Made by a program: the position numbers and the translations under genes. Below, one piece after another: positions 35,515 through 47,591 of a stretch of 64,000 nt of DNA. Positions within the stretch are counted from its first letter, which is position 1, and every line of letters begins with the position of its first letter. Source of the stretch: Camellia lanceoleosa. Its lineage: Eukaryota; Streptophyta; Magnoliopsida; Ericales; Theaceae. The notes under the pieces are model-generated. The model did no database searches. It was not told the origin of the DNA and saw only the letters and a list, made by a program, of their open reading frames with translations. The stretch spans positions 123,853,429-123,917,428 of the forward strand of contig CM045770.1 in NCBI GenBank assembly GCA_025200525.1. The letters are read 5' to 3'.

Positions 35515-36865
35515 ATATATTGGGTCCGTCAAATGGACAACCTCAATCATCTCCCCTTTCTCAATACCATCCACATAATGTTTCAATCTTTGGCCATTGA
35601 CCTTGAAGGTTGTACCATCTTATGGATTTTTAATTTCATTCGCCCCATGCAGAAAGACTTCTATAACCTCATATGGACCATCCCATTGAGATCGGAGTTT
35701 ACCCTGGAACAATTGAATTTTGGCATTGAATAGCCACACTTTTTGGTGAGGCTCGAAGAACTTACGAGAAATATGTTTATCATGAAATGCCTTAGTTCTA
35801 ACCTTGTAAATTTTAGAACTCTCATACGCATCATTGCGGAGCTCCTCTAACTCATTGAGTTAGAGTTTTCGATGGTCACCGGCTTTGGCCATATCAAAAT
35901 TAAATTTCCTTATGGCCCACAAAGCTCGGTGTTCTAACTCAACAGCGAGATGACACGGTTTTCCAAACACAATCCTATATGGAGACATCCCGATGGGTGT
36001 CTTATATGCAGTGCGATAGGCCCAAAGAGCATCTACCAACCTAGTGGACCAATCTTTCCTATTAGGCCTCACAGTTTTCTTGAGGATGTGTTTAACCTCC
36101 CTATTAGAAACCTCTATCTGACCACTAGTTTGGGGATGGTAGGGAGTGCCAACTTTGTGAGTGATCATATATTTGCGCACCAACGCCTCGAAGAATCGGT
36201 TGGAAAAATATTTGTCACCGTCACTAATTATGGCACGTGGGAAACCAAAACGACAAAAAATGGTCTCATGGAGGAATTTAACCACAACCTTATGATCATT
36301 CGTTCTGGTTGCCACTGTCTCCACCCACTTGGAAATATAGTCCACAGCTACCAAAATGTATTCAAAGCCAAAAGATGGTGAAATGGGACCCATAAAGTCG
36401 ATGCTCCAAACATCAAAAATCTTAACAATTAAAATAGGGGTCATTGGCATCATATCCCGTTGTGACATAGAGCCCATGCGTTGACAACACTCGCAAGCTC
36501 TACAAAAGTTATGGGCATCTTTGAAGATAGAGGGCCAGTAGAACCCACATTACAAAACCTTGGCAGCCGTTTTCTGCCCACTGAAATGGCCGCCACATGC
36601 ATGAGAGAGACAAAAGGTGAGAATGCTATGGGTTTCACTCTCAGGCACACAACGCCGAATCACTTGATTCAGACAATACTTAAACAATTCTGGGTCTTCC
36701 CAAAAATAATGCTTGGCTTGTGAAAAAAATTGGTCTTTGTCTTGCTTAGACCAAGTTTTCGAAATTTGACCAACTGCCAAGTAATTTACTATATGAGCAA
36801 ACCACGGAAGGGTCACATGTGAAACTACAAGAAGTTGCTCGTCCGGAAACGAGTCGTGCAAGCTA
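35515..36865 (-). pseudogene. retrotransposon integrase region
   Basis: Minus strand. From upstream: HHCC zinc-binding part (...CGGHFSGQKTAAKVL, then ACECCQRMG), the catalytic core with D in WSIDFMGP, D in IISDGDKYF and E in [10 protein letters not shown], then a GPY-type C-terminal module (GKLRSQWDGPYEV). Breaks: stop after AAKVL, stop before LNELEEL, stop before DGTTFKVNG, and a frame change near 36865 separating it from RNase H. All three catalytic acidic residues remain readable. Confidence 0.9.
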
Positions 36866-38470
36866 AGGGATCTCTCGTGTGGTCAATAAAGATGCGGGAT
36901 AGATGATCCGCAACTACATTCTCGGATCCCTACTTGTCCCGGATTTCTAGATCGAACTCTTGAAGGAGTAAAATCCACCTAATCAATCTAGGTTTGGTCT
37001 CTTTCTTTAATAGTAAGTACCACAAAGTAACATGATCAGTGAAGACGATGACCTTGGAACCTAGGAGATAAGACCGAAATTTATCTAGGGCAAAGACCAC
37101 AGCTAGTAACTCTTTCTCGGTGATAGTGTAATTCAATTGAGCATTAGAAAGAGTACGACTAGCATATGATATGACATGGGGCACTTTATTCACCCTTTGG
37201 CCTAAGACGGTGCCGAGGGCATAATCAGATGTATCGCACATGATTTCGAAAGGAATGGACCACTCAGGAGATTGCATGATAGGGGCAGTAGAAAGGGCCG
37301 CTCGCAATATTTCAAAGGCTTTAAGACAAGCCTCATCAGAGACAAAAGGTGCGTCCTTAGCAAGTAAACTACACAAAGGATGGGATATTTCACTAAAATC
37401 TTTGATGAATCGACAGTAAAACCCTACGTGCCCTAGGAAAGACCTAACTTGACACACAAAGTTGGGTGAAGGAAGGCCTGTAATGAGATCAACCTTAGCT
37501 TTGTCAACCTCTATACCTCGAGGGGACACAATATGTCTCAACACTATCCCCTCGCGAACCATAAAATAACTCTTCTCCCAACTCAAAATAAAATTTGTCT
37601 CCACACAACGAATAAGGACTTTAGTTAAGTTTTGGAGAGATTCTTTAAAAGATGGCCCAAATACGAAGAGGTCATCCATGAAGACCTCTAAAAATTTCTT
37701 TACCTTGTTAGAGAAAATAGCCATCATACATCGTTGAAAAGTCACCGGTGCATTACATAGCCCAAAAGGCATGCGCCTATAAGCAAAAGTGCCAAAAGGG
37801 CAAGTAAATGTGGTTTTTTCCTGGTCAGCAGGGTACATTGGGACTTGATTATACTCCGAGTAGCCATCAAGAAAACAGTAGAAACCCTGCCTCGCTAACC
37901 TCTCAAGAATTTGATCAATAAATGGCAGAGGAAAATGGTCCTTTCTAGTCATGGAATTCAATCTCCTATAATCAATGCACACTCGCCACCCAGTAGTGGT
38001 TCATGTGGGGACCAACTCTCTTCGCTCATTCTCAATAACAGTGATGCCCGATTTCTTGGGCACCACTTGTGTGGGACTCACCCACTTACTATCCGAGATG
38101 GGGTATATAATACCCACATCTAACAGTTTCAATACCTCATTTTTCACCACCTCTTTCATATTTGGATTAAGCCTCCGTTGCATTTCACGAGAAGGTTTGG
38201 TGTTCTCCTCTAGATGCATATAATGCATGCACATGGAGGGATCTATCTTTTTCAAATCAGCCACCGACCACCCTAGAGCACTCTGATGTGCTACAAGAAC
38301 ACTCATTAACTAACTTTCCTGCTCAACAGTCAAGTCAGATGCAATGATGGCTGGTAAAGTATCTTGGGGCCCTAAAAATGCATACTTGAGTGTGGCCGGG
38401 AGGGAGTGGCTTCAACTCAAGTGTAGGTGGTGTGACCAAAGATGGTATGGCGGGCTCTCTCGACAGAGGA
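36866..38470 (-). pseudogene. retrotransposon reverse transcriptase and RNase H region
   Basis: Minus strand. Pre-RT segment (LELKPLPATLKYAFLG), RT motifs [46 protein letters not shown] and the active-site FMDDLFVFG, then RNase H beginning [13 protein letters not shown] with later [19 protein letters not shown] stop lies between the pre-RT part and CIDY (near 38009), and a TAG follows EIRDK (near 36930). The RT core itself is open for 350 codons, so decay is moderate. Confidence 0.93.
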
Positions 38471-38493
38471 TGAAGTTACTCAAATCGGGTTTT

Positions 38494-40961
38494 TCATGGA
38501 GAAAAATTCGGTGTAGAAGAAGCATTAAGCAAGACATTCACCTCCTCAACCAACCCGTCAATATCAAAATTTTCAAACCCAAAATGTGCTAAACAAGCCT
38601 CTAGAGGGTCCTCTACAAGAATGGAGGGCAAAACTTCCTCCACAACGTCATCCACAACATCTACAAATAAGCACTCCTCTCTCTCATGGGGTTGTTGGGA
38701 TGCTTGAAAAATATTAAGTTTCACTTGAATGTTACCAAATGAAACTTCCATAACCCCGGTACGACAATTAATGCATACATTGGCCGTAGCCAAGAAAGGT
38801 CGACCTAAGATCACCGGGATTTGTTTCCTAGAACTGGCTACTGGTTCCATATCTAAAACGAAAAAGTTAACAGGAAAGTAAAACCTATCGACCTTCACTA
38901 ACACATCCTCAATCATGCTACGTGGCACTTTGAAGGACCGATCAGCCAACTGGAGAGCAACAGTAGTGGGCTTCAACTCACCAAGCCCAAATTCCTCGTA
39001 CACAGAGTACGACAACAAATTGACACTAGCCCCTAAATCTAATAAGACCCTATTAATGAAATGGTCCCCTATAATGCATGCAATGGTTGGGGCACCCGGG
39101 TCCTTAAGCTTAGGGGGTGTGTCATTCAACAAGATGGAGCTTACTTGCTCCATGAGTATGACCTTTTGGGACACGTGTGTCCTAGATTTACGCTTTTGCG
39201 TACAAAGGTCCTTCAGAAATTTAGCGTAGGAGGGTACTTGCTTAATCGCCTCCAACAGGAGAAGGTTGATTTTTGCCTGTTTAAAGACCTCCATCATTGC
39301 TTCCATAGATGCCGCTTTCTTATTAAAAGGGGACGGTATATGAAGGCATTGGGGAAAGGGTGCCTTAGGCACATAGGGTGCCTTAGGCACATATGGTGCC
39401 TTGGGCTCATGTGAAGTGCTAGGGACTAAGTTATCCTTCTTAAGTGTTTCCCCCTCACCCTTGCTCTTATTGGGTGTACCACCGTGGTCACCCTTCTTAG
39501 CTCTAGTTGCATTAGACGCAACTGACTGAGGCTCTAACTCCATCACACTTCTCAAAATAATCACCGCTTGTACCTGCTTATGGTGCTTTCCATTCCCACC
39601 TGAACTCTCTGCCTCGTATTGTCCCTTAGGGTTGGCCACAGTTTGATTTGGTAATTTTCCCTCCTCTCTCCTATTCATGTTGTTAGCCATTTGACCTAAT
39701 TGGGCCTCTAGCTTGGCAATAGAGTGAGTGTAGGAGTGAACTACCGGTACCAACCCCTTAAGTTCTGAGAGAACTTCCAACACCTGAGTCTCAAAGGCAG
39801 AGTTGCCCTGAGGAGCAGGCGGGGGTTGTGGTTGCTGGTACGGTTGTGGGGGTCTATAAGGTTGCGGTGGTCGATAAGATGATTAGTTGGCAAAATTATT
39901 ACAATTTTGCCTTGGTGGTGGAGGATTATAAGAAGTGCCTTGAGAAGGGGGTCTCCATGAAAAATTAGTGTGATTTCTCCATCCCGGATTGTATGTGTTA
40001 GAGTATAGGTCATTACCCGGGTTAGAGAATCCTTGAGCCACATTCACATGCTCTTGGACTAACTCCGAAAATTGTGATGTTGAAGGGCACTCACTCAAGT
40101 CATGAGCAGGGCTCGCACAAATAACAGATGCCTCGTGAAATTGAGGCTGATCTTGCTGGGTAGGGGCATGTCCCGCAGCTAATAATTGGTCCATTTTGTA
40201 GGACAATGCCTCTACTTGTTGGGCTAACTCTAGGTTTTGGATGACCTCATAAATGCCCCCTCTTTTCGAGGCTTCAACTACTGGTTGCCAGACTTGCCGG
40301 GCTGCAGAGGCATGGTGAAGAGAATTATCATTTAGGTTCTCAAACAATTGACATGCCTCGGTATCATTTTTGGATTGAATGTCCCATCACAAGATGAATC
40401 CACCATTTGGCGGTGCGACTCAGTTAAGCCATAATAAAATCTTTGAACAAATTGCCAATCAGGCACTTGGTGGTGGGGACACTGTCGGAGAAGGTCTCGA
40501 AGTCTTTCCCACGTCTCATGGAATTGTTCGCCATCCATTTGAGCAAAATTAGTGATGGCTCGCCTAAGTTGGTTGGTTTTACCTATGGGAAAGTACTTCT
40601 CCAAGAACCGTTGCTGTAATTGGTCCCAGGTTGTGATTGAATTAGCAGGTAAGGAATTCAACCAATGTTTGGCTTTATCCTTTAATGAGAATGGAAACAA
40701 TCGCAACATTAAGGCCTCATTTGTGAAATTTTAGATCCTCACTATCGAGCAAATTTTTAGAAATTTATTCAAATGTTTGTAAGGATCATTATGAGCTAGT
40801 CCATGGAATGGTAGGAGCATTTATATGGTGCTGGCCTTAATCTCATAATGAGCAGCAATGTCATTGGGTAATTGGATGCACGATGGTGATGTATATGAAG
40901 TGGGTGTGAAATAATCCTTAAGGGTCCTGTTGGGCACATTCGGGACATTTGGGTTTGCCAT
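38494..40961 (-). pseudogene. retrotransposon gag-protease region
   Basis: Minus strand. An ATG at 40961 starts MANPNVPNVPN; stops interrupt at about 40820 and 40732. The gag core contains FPFSLKDKAKHWLNSLP and ITTWDQLQQRFLEKYFP (retrotransposon gag family). A one-frame shift near 40370 leads to a second segment, and a single TAA near 39884 separates that from the protease segment. Protease motif LLDLGASVNLL with the later IPVILGRPFLATA is the aspartic type. A KAPYVPKAPYVPKAP tandem repeat sits before the protease. Confidence 0.92.
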
Positions 40962-41485
40962 CTTTGATGGATCAAAGTATGGATATGAATATTCAAGCCT
41001 AGGAATACGGGCAGAGGCTCTAAGTCTCCTAAGAGTCCTTTCTAGTTAAAGGTCCAAACTCCACAATTCAGGGCGACAAGAACGGTGCCTGTGCATACAC
41101 TACTCACACACATTCAAAAAGTTCCGACTTTGTGCACTAAGTTACGAAAGAAAAATGCCAAAGGGAGAAATACTCACAGCAGTTTAACGAAAACGCTTTA
41201 CTCGTCTTGCGGGTGCTTGACGTATAGACGTTGTCTCCAACCTCTAAGTGAGCTTTGTCTTTTTTTTAGCACTTTGGTGCCTTGCTTGCGAGTGTTTCCT
41301 TCTGTTTAAGCACTTTAATGCTGCTGTTTTTATTTTTATTTTTTAAAGCTCGGTTGACTCCGCTTGCACTTTAGTGATAGCTTCCATTTTCAAACGCTCT
41401 GCACACTTAGTAACACGAAAGTATAAAATCCTAAACTAAAAATTAAAATAAGAATGTAACTTTAAATTAATTAATTTCGCCACAG

Positions 41486-41503
41486 TCCTCGGCAACGACG
41501 CCA
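41486..41503 (-). other. primer binding site (tRNA-Asp type)
   Basis: Minus-strand TGGCGTCGTTGCCGAGGA, separated from the 5' LTR end by a few bases (AATTT). This is the tRNA-Asp complement used by Athila and Tat elements, with a few substitutions. Confidence 0.85.
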
Positions 41504-41508
41504 AAATT

Positions 41509-42600
41509 TGCTGGGTCGTTGAACACACCAAATTTAAACAAAACTATACCAAATTCTTTTAGAATAATGGCAAGTACAAGTATCGATTCATAGGGACAAA
41601 TGTGAAATTAGATTAATTCAATCGCTAAATTTCTAAATTAATTTTGATTAAAAAGATAAGATTGATTTTATAACTAAACAGCAATTAAATGAAATTGAAG
41701 AATTATATTGACAATTAAAATTAGGGTTTGAGATATTAATTTTCGAGAAAAATCCTAGGGTAGATAATTCACCATTAACCACATGAATGAGACTTAACAT
41801 CGGCCGTCAATCGCAATCCGGTTTGAACTACCCAATATTTCACAATTACAAGTTTGAAATATTGATCAAGAGAATTGTTGCATTCAACGTACAAGCACGA
41901 ATCATCTCGAGTAATACGAGGCGTTTGCTCTAAACTATGGTAGCAAAACGACCCATCTCTTATAGCATGGCTTGTCTCGTACTTTGAATACAAACACAAA
42001 GAAAACTAATGTATGGAAAGTATTAAACAATCACAGAGAATAAAATGGTTGAAGAGATGAAAGAAATAATTATTTAAAACTTATAAATCATCCATGCATC
42101 CATTCAAACCAATTCACAATTAAAGCTTATGAAAAATCCTATTACATGGTTAGGGTTTCATCAAAACCCTAGAAAAGACGACTAGCCACTCATGGAGGAG
42201 TGGAAAGAGGAAGAAGATGAAGAAGAAACCCTCATGGAAGTGTGTGTAGAGCTTTTGAAGAAAATCACCTTTAGAACCCTAGTCTCAATTTTCTCTGAAT
42301 TAATTTTCGAACCCTAGGTTTGGCTATTTTTCTTTCATGCATGCATCTCTAGGTGGCCCGCTCGAGCGCCCATGTGGGTCGCTCGAGCGGTGGTGGGCCG
42401 CACGTGCGGTGGTTTGGCTGGCTTGAATTCTTCACTTCTCGCACGGGGGATCTACTTTCATGCCCTTTTTGATTGAATTTTCATATTTCTTACCAAATCT
42501 GTACAAGTGCACGAAACACATCATCTCCACCAAATAAGCAAAATTGAAAGACAAAATGTAACTTAAGTGGTCTCAATGTGATACCTTTCGGCCTACATTA
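41509..42600 (-). repeat. 5' LTR of the Athila-type element
   Basis: 1092 bp. On the minus strand it begins TAATGTAGGCCG (first dinucleotide TG mutated to TA) and ends ACCCAGCA. Contains the palindromes GCTCGAGC and CCGCACGTGCGG near 42360-42412. Confidence 0.95.
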
Positions 42601-42605
42601 CTTAT

Positions 42606-43301
42606 ATAGATTAAAACATTCAATGGCCTCATTTGGTGTAGCTGTTAAAACAAATTATAGATCATAGTTACACAGATTATAAATTATGACTTTAATCAGA
42701 CGTTGCTAATCTGTTTAGTGTAATTGTTGGATTATAGATTTAAGTTGTTGAGTAGTGTTTGTTAAATAAACTGTGAAATAATTTTTTCAATTCATTTTTA
42801 TTTTTTGTTATTCACTACTTGTTTACATTTCTCATAAAAAATAATAATAATAATCTATAGTCTATTTGGATCTTTTTTTATTTTTAAAAAAAATAAAAAT
42901 AAAAAAAATCTAAAAGTATAAACGTAAATTAACATGTCTACAACAAAACTGATAATCAGAAACAGAGGTGAGTAACTTCTCAGATTCAATTTTTCTGAAT
43001 TAAAATAAGTTATTAGAATTAAAAACTGTTTGAAATAAGTTTAATCAAACAACCCAAAATAACTTTGTTTCCAAAGGTAGAAGCTATAAATTGACTCAAA
43101 AAAACCCCAAACAAACACCCTCAATACCGTCAACTTGCCCACACTTCACCTGGAAAGTAGAAAGCGTATTTTCTCAATTAATCAATATTTCACACGATCA
43201 AGCAAAAGGGTTCTAGAACATCACATGTTACCAAAAGCAAAACAAAGGAGAACAAAAATTTTATAACTAGACTAAAACTAATAACTACTTGATCAAAATT
43301 A
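42606..43301. other. spacer and 3' flank of the acidic membrane protein gene
   Basis: AT-rich. 43200-43301 is probably 3' untranslated sequence of the gene on the minus strand. No other gene seen. Confidence 0.5.
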
Positions 43302-44777
43302 TTATTCAGCCGCAGCATCTTCATTGTTGCTTCCTTCAGTTCTAATTTCTGGCAAAGTATCAAGATCCGTGCGAATATCCTTCTCTAAGGGAATGGAAGA
43401 GTCAATGGGGTCATGGTGAACTACATCTGGATTCTCAGTTTTAGCAGAGTCCCGGCTTTCATCTTTTACATCTGTTCCATCACTGGTTTCTGACTTCTCA
43501 TTCCGAGTTGCATCAGTGTGTTCCTCTGTAGTACTAGTACCCTCTACTCCAACCGATGCATTAGATGTTGCAACCTTTTCTGATACAGATAATTCTGAAG
43601 TAGATGACGAATTTGAGAATTCTCCTTCGGCGGCTGCTTCTAAATTTTCAGTATTACTGGAAATCGTCAAATTTGAGTCAGATTGATTGTTGTTGGAAGC
43701 TGTTGCGTTAGAATTATTTTCCTGTCCCAGAGCAATGGTTTGTAATGCAGAGTCTTCTGAAGTTGTGCCCTCTACTGTGGCATTTTGAGCTTTACTTGCA
43801 CTTGCTTTTGTCTCCGTTTCATTTTGCAAGGACAAATTGTTAGTTTCCGAACTCCCATCTGTTGAGTTATTATTGCCTATTTCTGGTTGATTGTTTGCCT
43901 CGGTTGTCATTGTAGAATTCAAAAGCCAGCTGTCCTCCAATTTGGATGAACCAATCTCATACCCCTTTTCCTCTTTCCCGGTCACATTTGGAGAAGCAAC
44001 ATTTTCAACCATTTCACCTTTTGCATCCTCTACGCCTGTCCTGTTTTGAGCAACAGCGATTTCCTCAGCATTGTTCACTTTATTTTCCTGTCCTAGACTA
44101 TTCATTTCAGTTTTCTTGTTTGAGTCTTCCATACTTCCTCCTTCAGTCTCATGGGTCACCGCACTGGAAGCATCATCAGCCTTATAATGTTCCTCTCGCG
44201 CCTTGTGAGCATTCCTATTACCTCCAACATGATTACGGTCCTCCAAAGAATTCTCATTCTCATTCTCATTTTGAAAACCTTTATTTTCAGCTTCCTTCTC
44301 ATCAGCTTCTTCTCTCTCCTTCTCTTCATTGATAAAATCCACCTCATGCTCAACCCCCATCTCAGATTTCTCTTGATCACGTTCGTCTATCTGATCATCT
44401 CCACCTCCTCCCCCCTCATCTTCTTTCTCTTCAGTCTTGTTTTCTTGTTTTTGCTCTTCCTCTTCATGCTGCTTGTTCACTTGTTCTTCTTCTTCTTCTC
44501 CTCCAGTTTCTTCTTCTTCTACTTCATCATTTTTCATAGTTGTTTCCTCCAATCCAGGAAGGATAGCTTTTCTTCCGATTTTCGAAATTTCACCATCAAA
44601 ATGCTTTTCATGTGATATCTTTGCATCGTTTTCATCAAATTCTTTCTTCTTGTCATGGGAGTGCTTGACTTGGTAAACCAACCAAAAGCAGACAGCAAGC
44701 AGGGCACAAATTTGAAAGACACGCTTAACCTTGATGCCTTTGGACCTGTGGTTTCTACTAGGAGACTGCTTGAACAT
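43302..44777 (-). CDS. glutamate-rich single-pass membrane protein, plant-specific
   Basis: Single coding exon, 491 residues. The first in-frame ATG is at 44777 (MFKQSPSRNHRSKGIKVKR); codons further upstream lack an ATG. A basic N-terminus precedes a hydrophobic segment at about residues 20-36 (VFQICALLAVCFWLVYQ), then a HDKKKEFDE charged stretch. The rest is low-complexity, with Glu-rich runs (EEEETGGEEEEE) and a Ser/Thr/Asn-rich C-terminal half with about a dozen N-x-S/T sequons. This suggests a type II anchor with a lumenal, possibly glycosylated, disordered domain. It resembles the uncharacterised Arabidopsis proteins of the At2g22795 type by overall design. No enzymatic motif; function unknown. 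The length of open frame and compositional pattern make it a real gene. Confidence 0.87.
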   Translation of the reverse strand: MFKQSPSRNHRSKGIKVKRVFQICALLAVCFWLVYQVKHSHDKKKEFDENDAKISHEKHFDGEISKIGRKAILPGLEETTMKNDEVEEEETGGEEEEEQVNKQHEEEEQKQENKTEEKEDEGGGGGDDQIDERDQEKSEMGVEHEVDFINEEKEREEADEKEAENKGFQNENENENSLEDRNHVGGNRNAHKAREEHYKADDASSAVTHETEGGSMEDSNKKTEMNSLGQENKVNNAEEIAVAQNRTGVEDAKGEMVENVASPNVTGKEEKGYEIGSSKLEDSWLLNSTMTTEANNQPEIGNNNSTDGSSETNNLSLQNETETKASASKAQNATVEGTTSEDSALQTIALGQENNSNATASNNNQSDSNLTISSNTENLEAAAEGEFSNSSSTSELSVSEKVATSNASVGVEGTSTTEEHTDATRNEKSETSDGTDVKDESRDSAKTENPDVVHHDPIDSSIPLEKDIRTDLDTLPEIRTEGSNNEDAAAE

Positions 44778-44808
44778 GATTGTATTCCATGAGTTATCCA
44801 ATCTCCAT
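44758..44808 (-). promoter_or_regulatory. two short upstream ORFs in the leader
   Basis: An ATG at 44808 opens 4 codons. A second ATG at 44790 opens 10 codons and overlaps the main start at 44777 in another frame. Both could reduce translation of the main frame. Confidence 0.5.
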
Positions 44809-44843
44809 CTTCTTCCAATTTTGGAATGAGTCACTTTACCTAC

Positions 44844-46972
44844 CTAAAAAACCAATATGTAGCAAAACCGAACAAAAGTTAATAATAATAATAAACTCAA
44901 AGCAATCAAATCATCAATATGAAACAATGCTGTTCATGGTTTTAAGTTCCGATAAAATTGGACCAGTCCATTCCACTTCTACTGCTACTAGAAATCAATA
45001 GGTACAAATGAGCTATACCTGATTTACATTAAAGGGGATAAACAATCATATCAAAAAATATGAAACTTGGCTTTAAGCAAGCATAAAATTAAATTAGATA
45101 ATTTTGTGCAATGCTCTAATATTACCAAAACTCAAATGAGGGGTCTTGTGTAAGGTAGCCCAGCTTCTCAGGGCATGAGAGGGTTCTAATATTAGATCAT
45201 TTGTTCGGCTAGTTGTTCTCTTTTTGGTGAATAAGAGGTTGTGTTGTTGAGTTGCTAAGGAAGTGCAACACCCAAACACTGCTTTTGGAAATTGATTCCC
45301 AGCAAGCTTGAGGTGGCATGCAGTCAAATAACAAAATTTCAAAAATGCATATAATTCCACTGTTCAATATTCTAATAATTCAATCTCCCTTATCCTAAGT
45401 ACACCATGGTTCAATATGACCGGTTCAATAAATTTACAAACTAAAACTAAAAACTAAAATCTAAAAGAAGAATAAGCACAACATCTCTGAGCTGAAGCAA
45501 ATTCTAAAACTGATTAGGAAAAAAAAGTGTAAAAAAGGAAATATTTATGTGTTTTAATAATATTACATGAAAAGTTAAAAAACAAAACCAATCAAGAAGA
45601 CATTTGAAACTGCATTATGCCTTCAACAAATTACAAATTGAAGTGCGAGACAGAGAGAGCATTAATGTATAAGACATCAAATCATAACAGAGAAATTTGG
45701 AAAGCCTTTTACTTTCACTAAAACTTCTTCTCAATCATAATCAACAAAAGCAACATATAAATTTGGACTAATTAAACTAATGAATCCACTGTGGCATTTT
45801 GGTCTCCTGTGTTCTAATTGTATCAATTTAATTCCTGAAATATGAAATGTGTATTTATGTGATCCCTACATCAGACGCTATTCCATATCACTGACGAAAC
45901 CAAGGGTAATTTTAGAAGAAACAAATGCAGTTGGTTCAACATAAGTCTGAGATTGAGAACCCGCCCAAAGGCCAAAAAACAGCATTTTCTGAGAAACCTA
46001 CCCAAAGACTGCTTTTGGAAATTGATTCCCAGTAAGCTCAAGGATGCGTGGAGTCAAAGAAGAAAGGTTTTAAAAATTAAAAAAAAAAATTTACAGTTCT
46101 TTTTTACTATAAAATAATTCCAATGTTCAATATGCTTAAATTTCACTCTCCCTTCGCATAAACCCAACATGGACCAATATGATTGGTTCAATAAAATTAT
46201 AAACTAAAAGTCTAAAACTAAAAACTAAAGAATAATAAGCACAAAATTCTTACTAGGAAACAGAGAGAAACATCAACAACCAAAAAAAAAAAAAAAAGAG
46301 GAAGAAAGAGATGTAGAAATTGAAACAATTTACGAAATGAAGGGGACTAAATAGGAACAAGAGGCAAGTTGTAAGCTGAAGCAAAACCAAGAGACTGATT
46401 AGAAAAGAAGCAGCCAAGAATGAAATATTTATGTGTTTTAATAAAATATTACACAAATATTATATAAAGAAAGAGTTGAGATAACAGAATCAGAGATCAA
46501 ATCAAACCAGAGCAAAATACAAATTTGTGAAAACCTTTTACTTTACACCAAATCTTGTTCTCAATCATAATCAACAAAGCAGATCACAACACAAATCATA
46601 AAGAACCCCCAAAACAAAAGAAAACCCAGCACAAACCGTGAAGAAAACAGAAGGTAAAGTGATGAATGAATGGGTGCCCAAAATTGTAAAACCCAAGAAC
46701 CCTAGTAAGAAGTACTATTACCCAATTACAGAGTACAATCCAACCCCACAAAACTTGAATAAAAATCAAACCTTTTGAAATAACAGCTCAAAACCCATCT
46801 CCAAAAACAATAGATTAACATCAACAAATCAAGTGAAAGGAACATATAGATCATCATTCCACTTTTAATCTTATCCCTCCCCGTATCAAAGAAAAAAAAA
46901 AACCATTTACAGAAGAAGAATAGAAGTGAAAAACAGTACAAAGAGAGAGAAAGAATCTAAGAAAGGACATAC
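44844..46972 (-). other. 5'-leader intron of the acidic membrane protein gene
   Basis: Minus-strand donor CTGG|GTATGTCC at 46972 and acceptor TTTTTTAG|GTAGG at 44844, about 2.1 kb. The predicted first leader exon runs from 46973 to roughly 47070 and is followed upstream by a CTCTCTGTCTGT tract. Inferred from splice motifs alone. Confidence 0.55.
45265..46590. repeat. direct duplication inside the leader intron
   Basis: Copies at about 45265-45750 and 45998-46590 share 'gactgcttttggaaattgat', 'tccca..aagct', 'aatatgattggttcaataaa' (with changes), 'gaaatatttatgtgttttaa' and 'ctcaatcataatcaacaaa' in the same order. Offset about 730 bp at the left and 830 bp at the right. Confidence 0.8.
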
Positions 46973-47069
46973 CCAGATAAGAAAATGTAGTCGTGTAGTT
47001 TTTGTCTTCACCTTCGGGTATGTATAGAGTTTTCTTCGGACTTCAATTATCGGTAGGAGTGGAATGTGG

Positions 47070-47476
47070 TGCTCTCTCTCTCTCTCTGTCTGTCTCTCTC
47101 TGTCTGTGTGTTTTGGATACTTAACAGGGCACTTGTGATTGCGATAGAGAGAGAGTGTATAATGGACTTTTTATTTGGGGCATCAATAAAATGGGGCGGG
47201 TTGTTTGGGTGTGACCCACTCTATTTTAAGCCATTAATCAATTAATTTTGGGCATTCTGTGTGATTATTCTCAATTTTATATGATATTTTATAATTATTT
47301 AATAATTTTCGTTTTGACTGACAAATATGAGGGAGTTCGGAATCAAGTTATTAGGGTTGAACTACTGTAACCCGATTCTCTCTGGCCCCATTCGGGTTGA
47401 CAATTCTATGACCCGTATTCTCTCCCCCCCCTCTCTCTCTCTCTCTCTCTCTTCACAGGATTAATGAAGGCTGCAA
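47070..47476. other. promoter-side spacer
   Basis: Contains CT microsatellites at 47072-47101 and 47424-47451. No open frame of interest. Confidence 0.4.
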
Positions 47477-47555
47477 TGTCCAACCGCGACCGGATCCTCT
47501 AGAGTGAAAGACCCTCAAGTGATCTCCTAGAGTGACTCATCCAACGGCTGAGAAT

Positions 47556-47591
47556 AAAACTCACCAAAACGACGTCGTTTTGGTGAGTTTT
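47556..47591. repeat. 36-bp perfect palindrome
   Basis: Half-site AAAACTCACCAAAACGAC is followed directly by its exact complement, centred on GAC|GTC. It lies within the Pack-MULE between the left terminal repeat and the captured DNA. Confidence 0.95.

Larger units (their letters stand above)
31249..42600 (-). mobile_element. complete Athila-type Ty3/gypsy retrotransposon (inactive)
   Basis: Element of 11,352 bp on the minus strand, with LTRs at 31249-32400 (3') and 41509-42600 (5') and a 5-bp target duplication CTTAT at 31244-31248 and 42601-42605. A tRNA-Asp-type primer site lies inside the 5' LTR and a G-rich polypurine tract abuts the 3' LTR. The order gag, protease, reverse transcriptase, RNase H, integrase and a 3' region fits Ty3/gypsy. 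Domain sequences (FMDD in the reverse transcriptase, DLGASVNLL protease) and the primer type fit the Athila lineage. In-frame stops and frameshifts in every domain make it coding-dead. Confidence 0.95.

Noticed and set aside
43946..44615. Long plus-strand frames rich in Ser, Leu and Phe opposite the acidic protein gene.
   Set aside because: Antisense to Glu-rich codons (GAA/GAG give TTC/CTC); composition is fully explained by the minus-strand gene.
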